From Pteria penguin (lineage: Eukaryota > Mollusca > Bivalvia > Pterioida > Pteriidae): 64,000 nucleotides of DNA. The stretch lies in contig CM068583.1 of the NCBI GenBank assembly GCA_035048485.1, positions 21,303,341-21,367,340 of the forward strand, in the 5' to 3' direction. The notes under the pieces are model-generated. The model was not told where the DNA came from. It did not search any database and saw only the letters and a list, made by a program, of their open reading frames with translations. Shown piece after piece: positions 46,501 through 58,130 of the stretch. The position numbers were made by a program, and so were the translations under genes. The first letter of the stretch is position 1, and each line of letters opens with the position of its first letter.

Positions 46501-49500
46501 ATAGAGTGAGGTGTTCAATTGACCATTAATGTCGAAAGACAACATAATATCTAAATACGAAGTAGAATTACTACTTTCTGTGGTTTCATTGACCTCCAGT
46601 TCACTTGGATAGATGATTGTTAAGGTAATCCGCGAAAGAAGGATTATTAATTGAAAGCAAATCATCTATATATCTGTAAGTGAAATTGAAGCCAAGAGCC
46701 AATTGTTTCTTTCCTTGTGAAAGCAAAGACTGAATGAATTCAGCTTCGTATGAATAAAGGAATATGTCATCCCTTGCCACGCAAAAATTCAATTGATGTA
46801 ATACCGTCTGTTAAACTCATCTCTTGTCACGCAAAAAAGCAGTTGGCGAAATACCATCCCTTAACCTCGCCTATTGTCACGCAAAAATTCAATTATTTCA
46901 CAATTGTAAGAAATATTGAAAAAATAAAATTGAGTATCCTTTATTACCATTTTGTCGTAACTGATGTATAAGGAATCGATCAGGAAGTTAAATTGCATAT
47001 AACTTAAATTTTGTATGGCCAAACATAACACACAAGTGAATTTTTACTCTTTAAGGTTTCTTACATTAATAGGACTTCAGGGAATGGGGACGTTAGACCT
47101 TGTCCACACGTAATAGGATAATATAAAATTATTTCGTTTAAAGACACAAATGCTTCACATTTTTAGTACAGAAATTCCTGTATCAATACAATAAAATTGC
47201 TATTGTATCCGACTGTGAAGATTTACAGGCAATAAATTACTATGTTTAGTGACGACATAATCATTCTAATTCTACTGTACGCTACGTGATATATACTTCA
47301 AGTTGATGAGAAAATATTTCCGATTTTCGGTGACAAGAAATAAGGTTAATCCTACACTCGAGACGGATAGCATGTACTTCAACAATAAATGATATTAGAC
47401 CTTGCCTTCATTGCTGTGTTTTCAAAAGAAATTTATGAATTTAGTTATGCCTGTTTTTAAATACAACATGGATTGTGCATTTCGTATATCATGCATTTTG
47501 AAGTGTGGAGCCCTTCAAGGATTCTATGAATACTTACTTTATTACGTTGTTGCGAGTGCCAAATTGCATAGTGCAAGTGCCGTTCGCAATATACAATAAT
47601 ATCGTTCGCAAATATTGCCAATTCGTGACTTTAATTTTCATTATGAAGGGCAGTACGCCGAGTACCGTATTTGACATTAATACTATTATTACAGTCAAAC
47701 AAAAACAAAAAGCCAATAACGAATAATGATGGTTAAACAGGGCAAGGCAATTTACGATGGAGTTTGCCTTTGCCAATCATGATATGTAGCAGTCATCAAT
47801 TTCCTTCAAAGGAAAATAGAACATTATGATAAAATCATCATAAGATATGCTTTTCTTTCTTTGAATTGCAACACTTACTCGCATACAGCGTCCAGTATGT
47901 TTGAGCAACTCCATTCTTGGCACGGATTCGTCTTACATGTTACTTGGGACTGACCATTTGGACATAATGGCGGTGGAATAGCAGCTGCAAAACAAAATAC
48001 ATAAGATACAGAAGAGAATCATTCATTTTATATTCAGATACAAATACTAAGAGCAATGATGTAGCCGTATAGGGATTGATACTTTCAGAGAATTTAAAGA
48101 CACAAAATGCCAAAATGCATTAGATGTGGAAAGTTTATAACACTGAATGAAAAACAGTTATATGGAAATTTAGTGGATGTTGCTAAATTTAATTGGTATC
48201 AGTTTTAATTTGCCAGATTAAAACAATCAAAAGATAGATTTTAGCTTTTCATAACTGTAACATACTTACCTTCTCCTTTCTTAACTGCTTTCAAGAGTCT
48301 CTGTGCAAGTGTCACCATTTGTTCAGCAAGCTTTACTGATTCACTGGGGCCACTGGTCAGAGAAGCAGGATTTGCAGGAGCTGTTGTTTTGGCGGTTTTT
48401 GTAGTTTTCGAAGAAGTAGGGCTGTTAGAATTCTTTGATGCATTCTTTTTAGCTAAATGAAAATAAAATGATCGTAATAAATCGTAATTACGATTTTTTG
48501 GGAACATTTTTGCAGAGAGGCCCCTTTAACGTTTCAACTGCTTTACACGTATATGTCTTCAGAACTATCTTTTGGAATTTCTGTTTATATTTTTGAGCAT
48601 GCAAAATATTGGTTATTTTAAAGCTCATGTTTGACTAATATTTCTGTTTTTGTTATACGTATAATCTTCGGTAGTTGACCTGTAAATAACATGTTATCAA
48701 TCACATCTGTATGTTAGTCGTTAATGAGTTTTTTTTTAATTCACTTTGAATGCCATTTAACGAAAAAAAAAAAAAAAATTAACCAGCAAAATGTGACCAC
48801 ACTCTAAAACTTTCGTTGTTCCGGTAGTATTGTCACCCCTCAATATTACGATTTTGATAGATTTCATTTCAGATTCGCGAGTATTTTAAGGGATAACAAT
48901 ACAAGCATAATTGATTTTGATAGAGAAAATATTTCGAGGAAAAAAAGATGTTCTCTCTATACACATAACAGAGCACAAATTCAAATTTATCTAAGCATAC
49001 ATATAGTCGAGTTAACATTTCAATTACTTAACTACATGTATGTATTTAGTTGCTTTGCTTGTTTATATTGAAAATCCACATATAACAAAATAATTGTGAT
49101 GATAAAATTGTTTTAAATTTATGATATACGCATTCTGATAGGTATTTCAGTAATATGCAGAGTGGAATAGATATTATAAATCGAGGATGAATGCATAGGT
49201 ATGGATTTGTGAATTTTAACTCTTGTGTTTTCTAATCTTAATGCGGGTGCTTTGAATATTAAAATCTAAACGTCTTAGGTAACTGTTTTGAATGTATTTA
49301 TACATCATTTATTATATTTTGACATAATTACATTTTTATGTACCTTTATATGGATTTTGTCTCAGGTTATTAAAACCAGCCAGGTATAATCGTTTTTATC
49401 CACAGAAAGTGTGTAAGATTTAAATGTTATTTTTGGTGACTGTAAACAGTAGGAAAGTTTTACCTTAAAGTTATTTAAAATCTTGTTATTTATAAGTCAA

Positions 49501-52500
49501 TGCATAAGTAATTCTGATATCTAAAACTATATAAAGGTCATAATTATAGTCTGACTTACATGCTAAATATGTCTTTGTTCCCGCTGATAAAGCAGGTAAT
49601 AACATAAACTATATTATATTGAAGTACTTAAAAACGAATTAAACTCCACTCATACATATGTGGAAAGCCCTACCTCAAAAGAAAGCACCTTGCACGATCA
49701 CCTCATGACCATGTCCGACTTCAAAATTAAAACTGATAAATCTGATCTACCAACTATGTATTGGCTCCCAAACTACATAAAAGTCCATATAAATCACGTT
49801 TCATATCTAATTCTAGCCACTGCTCTACTACGGTACTATCGAAACATATTACGTCTGCTCTTACTGCTATAAAAGATCATATTATCAAATATTGTGATGT
49901 CGCATTTCATAATAGTAACATCAATTACTTTTGGTCGATTAAAAATTCTCATGAAGTTATAGACAAACTTCTTTCGCTAAATTTCAAAGCGACTCAAATT
50001 TCTACATTTGATTTTTCTACACTTTATACATCTCTGCCTCATGATTTGATTAAAAGCAAGTTGCTGTCTCTTATACAATGGTGTTTTCACAGAGAATCTA
50101 AAACGTACATATGTACCTCCAATAACTCTGGATTCTTTTCCAACAAAAAATATACTTCATATAAATACTGGACTTGCAAGGAATTATGTAAAGCACTAGA
50201 TTTTCTCATGAATAATATTTTTGTGCAATTTGATGGCAAGATATATCAACAAATAGTTGGCATTCCTATGGGTACTAACTGCGCGCCTCTGATAGCAGAT
50301 TTATTTCTTTATTGTTATGAGAGGGATTTTATGGTTTCTATTCAAAAATCTAAACGTTTTGACCTCATTGACAAATTCAATAATACTTGCAGATATCTGG
50401 ATGACATTTTGGTTATCGACAACCCTGAATTCGAACAATTTATATCAGAAATATATCCACCAGAGCTCACATTGAATAAAGCTAATACTTGAGATAAATC
50501 TACACCTTTCTTAGATTTAAACATCAAAATTATCAACAACCTAATATATACTAATATTTATGATAAACGTGAGGATTTTGGATTTCCCATTGTAAATTTC
50601 CCTTACTTGGATGGCGATGTCCCTCGACTCCCATCATATGGTATCTATATATCTCAATTAGTTCGATTTGTCAGAGGCTGCACCGATGTTTTGGACTTTC
50701 ATAAACGAAATTTACAAATTACTACTAAACTTTTAACTCAGGGTTACAGATATCACAAGCTAAGAAAAACATTCGGCAAATTCTTCAGATCTTATTCAGA
50801 ACTTCTATCTAAATTTGGAAATATTTCTTTTCAACAGTATGTATCCAATGGAATTTCCCATCCTAATTTTTACGGTGATCTCGTATATAAACTAAGGAAA
50901 GTAAAAGGCTCCGATAACGTTATTTTATCATGTAATAAAATAGTCAAACGTCTCCTAAATAGACAATATGATATTGAGATCATCAAAAAGACTATAGGTC
51001 TTGTATTTGGCCCCTCTACAGACTTATGCAGACTTTTACTTGAACGTTGCACGCTGACTAACAGGGCGGTGGGGACTATATGACGGGCCTTGTCCAAACC
51101 TCTTTCAGAGGAGACATGGTCCTGAACCTCGTCCCCTCTGACTGTTAGTCGGGATTCCTACAGATCTAGGGTCTTAGCTCGCTTTCAGACTGGCAGAGCA
51201 CGGTTTATCATGTTGATGTCGCATATATTTTTATACCATTATGTTTTTTACAATACCTTACGTGTTTATATTTTTATGACCTCTCAATATGCGATACCTG
51301 TTGACCCTTGTTCTTTACATGGAGGATTATTTATAAAGTTTTAAATGTACGTCTTTTGATTGTTCTGCTGTTACGGTGAGTGGGAAGATGGGCCCGTAAA
51401 CCGGTTAACCACACCATTTGTTTGGCTTTTGTCAAATTAAATGACCGTCCTAAGTCGGTATCGTAATTGCACTACAATCAAATATTTTTGTAATGTGTTA
51501 AATGTTCTATTATATTATTTATATTCATGTATTGTATAGCTCCATGGTGACTTCTGCCACATAACTGAGCCGATAACTCCTCTTTTTTCTTCTAAATTAT
51601 TTAAATCGCTTAAAGTTTCTAGGAAATGACGTAAAAACTTACTCAGCTGTGATACAAATTAGTTGCGGTCATGCATAACAAGAATTTTGAGAGAAAAGGG
51701 CACTTTCCAACACATAAGTCTACAAAACAAATTCATTAGAGCGAACTACATAATAACGTATATCATCAGAAGGAAAGCCCTTTAATACAGCACAGTGCTA
51801 ATGACTGTGTATTTGTATCACTATCATAGGATATCGTAACCGCGGAATGTATGTAAAACACCTTTCCCAATAAATCGGTATTGTAAAGAGAAATTCTGCA
51901 AGAGAATTGCATTAAAGATGAAACAAAATACTAACGAATGAATATTTTCGTGTATTCGTTTGAATAACATAGTAGTTTTACCTAACATTAAAAGAATATT
52001 TCAGTAGATATTGATTCATATTCATTCTTTATTCTTTTTTGCATAACATACATATTAATTAAAGAATAAATATATTGTATAAAATCAGTGGTCTTTATTA
52101 ATAATGATGTAAATTTATGATAATTTCAAACAGCACAATTTTGTCATTATGATTGAAAATAAAGTCGAAATTTTCCTATATCTATAAAACTTACCATTTT
52201 AGAATTGTTAGTTAGTTAATGATAAGTTAACTGTCAAATTGAGTCACCGTTTATTGTATTGTCTCTGAAGTAATATTAAATGAGTTAAATATTTATAGGT
52301 GAATTTCTAAAATATATTATTTCTTCTTTCGTTATTTTTTGCTTGTTTCAAAACATTTTGTATATTTTAACGATTGGTTGGTTACTTGGTTATTGTTTTA
52401 CGTCACTTCATGATTATTTCAGGTATATGGTAAGGGATTCCCTTCGTGTCATGCCCACAGTAACCTCAGTTTTTACTGTCTCAAGCGAAAGACAGGGCAC

Positions 52501-54084
52501 AACTCTGTCCATATCGCAGTGGAACCCTTAACTCTTAGTAACGAGCAGAGCGTCTCCTCTACTTTACCATGACGTCTTAAATTTAACAACTAAACATTGT
52601 GTGTTCCTGCTGCAGAATAAATACTTGCATGTGTGTATGAAGAAGTCTAAGTTATAAATTGTATACGTGTGGATTAGAGCTTTTATTGTCCGAACACTTC
52701 TAAAATTAGTTTAAATTAAAGATTGACATGAAAATATCTTCATTAATTTGCATGCTCTTCAAAGACGTCTCCGTCGAGACATTGTCATCAATGGTTTAAA
52801 AATATGAATTTAAGAATACTTAATATACATTTTATATGTTAAAGAAGCCCATAAATACATATTTTGTATAATTTGTTGCTTGTGTGACATTCAGATGAAT
52901 GTATTATATACTAGTTCATCCAAAGAATGAAAATTTTATTTTCTCTCATTTCTATGACGCAGTAGAGAGTGTAAAAGGGAAACACAAATGGGCGTGGATA
53001 ATAAATATTACTGAAACAATGAATTTAAAAGAAGTTTTATGTTGCAAATGAAGCATTCCATTATTCATATCTCAGTGCATTTGGGTACCTACATTTCGAA
53101 GAAGGTTTCGTTTTCTTTTGTGCTTCAGCAAGGAAAACTGAAATTAAAAAAAAATGAAATTTATATCAATTATACCAGAATGGAAAAGAAAACAAGTTCA
53201 CGATTAGCACATTTACTAACTCAACCTCTGTTTTCAAATAACGTCGATATAAGAAACAGGGAAATTGCACTCTGTTGTTGTATATCTAAAACAAAGAATT
53301 CCAAATTATCTTGTCTTTGTAGCAAAGAATTAGTGGTGGTAAACCAAAATCTATTAGAAATTGTCCCTAATTCACTCTGTATATAATGCTCTCGGCTTAT
53401 AGAATTTATTTCATATGCAGTATGCATGGCTCCTTTATAATAATGCCAAGGATAAGAACGACCTCAGTGGTTTAAGGATATTATTGATCTTAACGAGAAA
53501 ATCTACACCTTTGAAGTGAACTGAATAGTATTGTGTCAATCGGATTAGTGGATAGGATTTTCTTGTCTGAAGCAGACTTCTCATTTAGTATACCGTATAA
53601 GCTATGTCTGTTGGATGGGGCTTTGCATGAAAATCAGCATATCTTTATACATTATACAGTAGTTTTTGGATTTCTCAAATATCTAAACTTATTATGAGAT
53701 CATTTAATCATGAAAGCTCATATTATGAAAGATCAAAACTTTCTATTCCATGTGCCAGAGTACGAAAATAGATGCTGCCATGTCAGTCAGGTACTCACAG
53801 AAATGTACCACGATAAACGCCCATAAATCAATGAGCCTAGGTGAGACCAGCTGTCCGGGAGAAGTAGCGTCTCCTGTTTAACTAACCACACCCGCAATAG
53901 ATCCACAAGAATATACAAAAGTAGTTTAACAAAATATATACGAAAAGAATATGGACTAATAATGTTGTTACTGACAAACATTACCAGATCAAAGGTATAA
54001 TTATACTTAAGTCATATCATGTCGGGGATCTGTTTAACGAAAACCTTGAAAGTTGTACATTGACCATCCAAGAAGATACAAGAG

Positions 54085-54153
<69 letters not shown>

Positions 54154-57100
54154 CAGTTGTACACAGAAAAAGGATAAAAACGAAGGGGTCAGAAATGCAT
54201 ATCGATAATACAATTGCGACACCGACTGTGTACATATTTGAAAAGAGAGAAGAAGAAATATATAATTAAATTATGAGGCACTTTGAATTACTAGCACTTT
54301 ACATTTAGAAAATATACAATATACAAAATAAAGTGGACTTTTTTTAGTATTAGCACTTAGAGATTTCCTTTTATTAGCAGTTGTACATGATACTATAAAC
54401 ACTGTCAAAGAGCAATTGTACATCGATTTGTACAGAAAACAAAAATTGTTATACCATGTTACTCTATCTGCGTAACTGAATATTAAGTGATTTATTTCTC
54501 GTTTTTATGTAATTTCTCATTCAATCGTTAAGTGACGTATATAATTTATTTCAATATCATGCGGTCTTATTAAAAAAGAAGACAGATTTATCACACATGT
54601 ACAAATTACAGGAACCGACCAACATTCTTCATTATAAATCATTCACTGCTAGGTAATATCTTATATATATATTTATATTTTCTTGGCTTGCCAATCTTAT
54701 TTTATGTTTTTCTCAAAGATCAAATTTAAAGTATGTAATTAGGAGGTTATTGATTGAAAATTAGGGCGTATTTCCCGATATTGGGTCAATAACATGTCTG
54801 TTACATATCTTAACAAGATATGTTACAGACACAATATCACTCACCTAAGCAGTTTCTGCTCAAGACGTAGTGTTACACTGTTTACAGTAAAATTGTTCAG
54901 GATCTACCCATTATAACTCCGATTCCTACTGTAAAATTGTGAAATATTTAGTTTACCAGTTTATGCAGCTTATCTGGTTCCTCTTTACAACGAATGGTAC
55001 TTTCAAAGATCTACAATGCCTTCCCAAGGATCCACTCCTCTGGTTCCTCTTCACAACGAAGAGTACTTTCAAAGACCTACAATGCCTTCCCAAGGACTGA
55101 CTCCTAATTTTTCCGAAATGATTTTTAATTGTAACTTAATTAATTTCTTTGAAACTATATAATAGTTATTGTGGAAGATAAGTCTACAATGAGTTATCCA
55201 ATCAGAGCACCTCGCGTCTATCTTGGTTGATGGATAGAGTCGAAAACTCGAGAAACACAAACTTGGAAGAGAAATTGTGTAGTTGCATCCTGAAAGAGTC
55301 CTGTTTAGCGGTTGCAGATGAAATGTCGAAATGTGTCTGCCAGAGCTTTTGCCAGAGTTGAAAATTGTGATAAGTTCACGAACAGACGGACGAATAATGT
55401 ACAGCATGCTATGACAAAAGCTAAATCGAACTCTTTGCTCAGGTGAGCTGAGCTAAAATATAGAAAGTATTGTTTTAAAAAATCTACAAATTGTCGGCAA
55501 TCAAATAAGCATAGGTTATTGCAACTCCATGACACATTTCTATATTCGTATGAGTTCATTCAGCCTTTGCTCCTTAAACCGAAGAAGTACTTCGACATTC
55601 GGAAAGCATTCACATATTGATATATAGATGACTTACTTCCATTTAATAAACCAACATTCACCAATCATCTTAGCAAAATCTGTAAAATTGAATTGGAATG
55701 AGAAACATAAAAAGATATATGATGCACAAACCACATGATGCAGTTAAACCACATAGAAAAGAAGCGTAAAGACATTTGACTCAGCCATATGACAAACGTC
55801 ATATAACAACGATCTTAATCTATATATGTTATTCAGACATAAATGGCAACCCAACACTTACCTATATGACAAAACATGACGATTTCAATTTTAGTACCAC
55901 AAATTTTCCTTTTATTTGTAGCAATATTTTATCATTGCCTGCTTATGACGTATTCACATCTCAGTTAATATGATAAAACCATAATCAGTACAAATTATAA
56001 TGACGTCTGAGGGTATTACGACTTTCCGGTTAGCATCTTAGGGATATTTAAGGGAAAGACTGACAACGTCAATGAGGATCTTCTTTGGTTGATACGAAGG
56101 TAAACAGAATATTGTCTAAATTGAATTTATTTCCAACCATTTTGACACTGAATTTGACACCTTCCATGGTGGGAAGTTACCTTGTTCAACTATATCTACT
56201 GAAAGTGAAACGAGAGTTGAAGACAAGATCAGGAATTGTTTACTGTCGCATTCTTTTAGAGTTCAAATATAGCTCTAAGGTAGACGCTCTTTAAATTATT
56301 TTCTATTTGTCTTTTTTTGGCGTATTTTGTTTGCCTCTTAGTTTCAGTATCTTTTGGAAAACGGAGTTGGTTTAATCATCATCCTATCATTGCATAATTT
56401 CATACAATAAATTAATAATCAATTAAAACTATTTTATGATGTATATTTGCGCTTCTTCAAAATGTATGATGCAAAGAAATTGGATATATCGGCCTAGCGA
56501 TAATTGAAATTAATCTAAAATCAAGACAACAGAATAATCTGATTAGTCTTGCTAATGTCAATGCAGTTTCATGACCCACACTGTCAGATAACTAGATTAC
56601 CATAACCAGGCAAGGAAGGAAGGATAGTGTATTGAATGTTCTTCTCAATTTAAACAGCATAATTGTGTAAGGCACCAGACTATGTAGACATACATAGTGA
56701 ATGGTTGCGTGTACATCATAACGATAACAGGTCTTCGAACCTTTTACGTCTTGACTAAAGAGTACATGTCATACAAATCTGAATTCAGAAATTGTTTTCT
56801 TAGATGTGGTTGCTTATGTTCTTCCAGTGAACGAAGTTCTTATGACAATATTTGTAATTAGTTCCAAAGATCTGAACGAGTTTTATTTTACAACGATATG
56901 ACAGAAAATTAAACTTAAAGATCGAATCTAGATCACTCATTCTGTTTTACTTATCTTGATTGTTCTATTCATTGATCTGGATGATTCATTCTATTAATCT
57001 TAATTATTTGTTGTACAAATTATTTATTTGTTCTAAAGCTCTCTATTATTCGATCTACTTACTTATTTCAATTATTCGCTTTGCTTATCTTGGTCAATAG

Positions 57101-57604
57101 TTCTTCTGATCTTGATGATTTGTTGCATCTTAATTTTGATTGGTTTTTTAAATTCCTTTTTTAAATGCCTTTTCCCCAAATTAATTGTTTTGATTCATAA
57201 TATAAAGATCGATAATTCTTTTTATCATTATTTATACACTATATACACTCCTTGCGCATTGAAAGTATTGTAGTGCTAAATAATTTATTTTCATTTTTCA
57301 AAATAAATTTGCTAACAGGAGACTTAATATACAATTAATTTTCGTACACATGGTCTTAATTTTGTGTTATCATTATAAACAACTCTTAATACATTCTCCA
57401 GTAACTTACACACAAAAAAACCCATCAAAGCAATTCAACTTCATAGATAAAATTTATCAATCTGATGATACAAGTAGTAGAAAAAATTTTTAATTGAAAA
57501 TGAATTTAAAAATAAGTCAAAGCAAGCAGGGATATTTAAAAAGAATGAATAATTTTACCTGATAAACACAGCACCAAAATCAAAATAAGAGCTCCCTTCC
57601 TCAT
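43467..57604 (-). CDS. Secreted cysteine-rich protein, complete five-exon gene, 232 residues
   Basis: Exons 57604-57559, 48452-48270, 47984-47879, 45661-45426 and 43594-43467 join with phases 1, 1, 2 and 1; every intron is GT-AG. The product has a signal peptide (MRKGALILILVLCLSA), a Lys/Ser/Thr/Ala-rich segment (17-53), an amphipathic helix-like stretch (54-76), eight cysteines (84, 93, 98, 103, 111, 115, 118, 133), and a Met/Pro/Gly tail with NNNN and RGRG. The spacing C-x8-C-x4-C-x4-C-x7-C-x3-C-x2-C with a following FY resembles a module I recall from mollusc shell-matrix and other invertebrate extracellular proteins; the likely place is outside the cell, perhaps in matrix. One sequon (N19-A-S) is present. 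Introns are 9106, 285, 2217 and 1831 bp and carry PLE copies, a MITE and a SINE-like relic. Gene structure is strongly supported; function is inferred. Confidence 0.8.
43673..43830 (+). mobile_element. Degenerate tRNA-derived SINE-like sequence in intron 4
   Basis: CCGGCGAAGCACAATGGATT, AGGTGTTGGGACT and TTTCGGGTCTTCCAAATGCC follow the layout of a tRNA(Arg)-like SINE head, with a weak B box. No clear tail or target duplication. Could be chance or an old relic. Confidence 0.35.
45212..45389. mobile_element. Tc1/mariner-like MITE, 178 bp, next to exon 4
   Basis: The ends are CAGTAAAACCTGTCTTAG at the left and, inverted at the right, CAGTCGAACCTGTCTATTAA; both are flanked by TA. Internal (C/A)CCTGT(C/T)TATAAAGG(T/A)CAC motifs repeat. 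It ends 37 bp from the 3' edge of exon 4 (45426), inside intron 4. Confidence 0.8.
45426..45661 (-). CDS. Exon 4: end of the cysteine module and Met/Pro-rich linker
   Basis: 236 nt between CTTTTTATTAG and GAAG/GTAAGA. It starts EAQCHVCEPKFYIRGNEV, closes the module with C133, then turns into a Ser/Pro/Met/Gly-rich region with repeated short Met motifs (PDMSAMW, TMPMT, ENMMP). Confidence 0.8.
45875..46790 (-). mobile_element. PLE-type element, 5'-truncated, in intron 3 of the secreted gene
   Basis: It keeps DIFLYSYEAEFIQ, FTYRYIDDLLSINNPSF and NTSLYDKCDDFNFAITNFPF, in two frames, then the C-terminal region (46440-46200) and the full 3' UTR with both palindromes. The break is at the SYEAEF region. 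It is closest to the 40560-42980 and 25990-26700 copies. Confidence 0.85.
46768..46892. repeat. Three short direct repeats of about 49 bp
   Basis: CATCCCTTGCCACGCAAAAA, CATCTCTTGTCACGCAAAAA and CGCCTATTGTCACGCAAAAA are spaced 48-50 bp apart, directly at the truncated 5' end of the PLE copy. Confidence 0.7.
47879..47984 (-). CDS. Exon 3: first half of the cysteine module
   Basis: 106 nt between TTTTGTTTTGCAG and GCGA/GTAAGT. It encodes AAIPPPLCPNGQSQVTCK and TNPCQEWSCSNILDAVC, five of the eight cysteines. It ends in phase 2, and the next exon supplies the missing base. Confidence 0.8.
48270..48452 (-). CDS. Exon 2: basic Ser/Thr-rich and helical segment
   Basis: 183 nt between TTTTCATTTAG and GAAG/GTAAGT, phase 1 at both ends. 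Residues 17-76: low-complexity KKNASKNSNSPTSSKTTKTA, then SVKLAEQMVTLAQRLLKAVK, which would form an amphipathic helix. The frame is also open upstream to 48507, but that part is intron. Confidence 0.75.
49560..51620 (+). mobile_element. PLE-type element of a second subfamily, in intron 1 of the secreted gene
   Basis: It starts within the PADKAGNN motif. A one-base loss near 49770 separates the first part from the frame 49761-50492, which has PKLHKSPYKSRFISNSS, FDFSTLYTSLPH, GIPMGTNCAPLIADLFLYCYE and the catalytic YLDD (near 50400). One TGA (50490-50492) breaks the frame; it then continues to 51083 with REDFGFPIVNFPYL and a C-terminal extension not seen in the other subfamily. The 3' UTR to about 51620 has the blocks used to recognise solo fragments elsewhere. 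This is the least damaged RT core in the window. Confidence 0.85.
51621..53785. other. Intron 1 sequence, no further gene supported
   Basis: A 115-codon frame at 53039-53386 (plus) starts at an ATG but has no recognisable domain or composition bias. Confidence 0.4.
53790..53900 (-). mobile_element. Solo PLE 3' end fragment
   Basis: On the minus strand it carries GGGTGTGGTTAGTTAAACAG, AGGAGACGCTACTTCTCCCG and GACAGCTGGTCTCACC, the conserved 3' UTR block, without RT sequence. Confidence 0.6.
54089..54151. repeat. (GA)n microsatellite
   Basis: About 31 GA dinucleotides. It creates RERERE and SLSLSL frames on the two strands that are not genes. Confidence 0.95.
54974..55105. repeat. 66-bp tandem duplication
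   Basis: CTGGTTCCTCTTTACAACGA and AATGCCTTCCCAAGGATCCA at 54974-55039 are repeated at 55040-55105 with a few changes. Confidence 0.85.
55535..56180 (+). mobile_element. PLE-type element, short decayed piece
   Basis: It begins at the LYSYEFIQ motif (the same area where the 45875-46790 copy is cut), keeps YIDDLLPFNKPTFTNHLS, and has HDDFNFSTTNFPFICSN in the frame 55776-55973. Several stops and shifts follow. It lies in intron 1 of the secreted gene, antisense to it. Confidence 0.75.
57559..57604 (-). CDS. Exon 1: signal peptide of the secreted cysteine-rich protein
   Basis: ATG at 57604-57602 followed by Arg, Lys and an unbroken hydrophobic core, ending in phase 1 at TCAG/GTAAAA. A TATA-like stretch (TATAATATAG on the minus strand, near 57660-57670) lies upstream. 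A short exon carrying only the signal peptide is common in secreted-protein genes. Confidence 0.7.
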
Positions 57605-57959
57605 GATGAAATTTACACCTGAATGTTTATTATCTTAATGCATAACGTTTTACAATAACCCTATATTATATTCATACAATGATTGACGTGTCGTGGAACA
57701 AAACAAAGGAAGTGTCATCTATACGTAAAAATTTGAAAGTAAAAAGTGTTGTTTAACATATCAGTTTTCGTCACAATGATTTTTTTGTGGGCAAAGTTAA
57801 GACATATTATGCTTTGATGCTGTCATCAACGTGGATTGAAATTACGAATAGCATGGTTATAAAGTGATATATGCGTTACGTTCTCTGCCAAACGTCTTGT
57901 CGTAAGGAAATCATTATCTTATTTGTATGTCAATATTACTTATCTAGGGTTCAGTTTTC

Positions 57960-58130
57960 TATCATTATTTCTTTAACTGACCGTCCTTATTCGGTATCGT
58001 TTTTCAGTACAATCGACAATTTTTGTTGTAATGTCGTGATCTATGTTTATTTGACTATCATCATGTTCTATATACATGTCATTGGTGATCCGTGTCATGC
58101 AGCTTGGTCAGATGTCTTTATCGTCTCTAG
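57960..58130 (+). mobile_element. Solo PLE terminal fragment
   Basis: GACCGTCCTTATTCGGTATC, CAGTACAATCGACAATTTTT and CATGCAGCTTGGTCAGATGT follow the order of the 3' UTR of the 49560-51620 copy. Confidence 0.6.

Noticed and set aside
53039..53386. 115-codon plus-strand frame
   Set aside because: ATG-initiated but no domain, signal peptide, splice partner or composition signal; it lies in an intron on the opposite strand and is compatible with chance.
54017..54269. RERERE and SLSLSL frames
   Set aside because: They arise from a (GA)n microsatellite.
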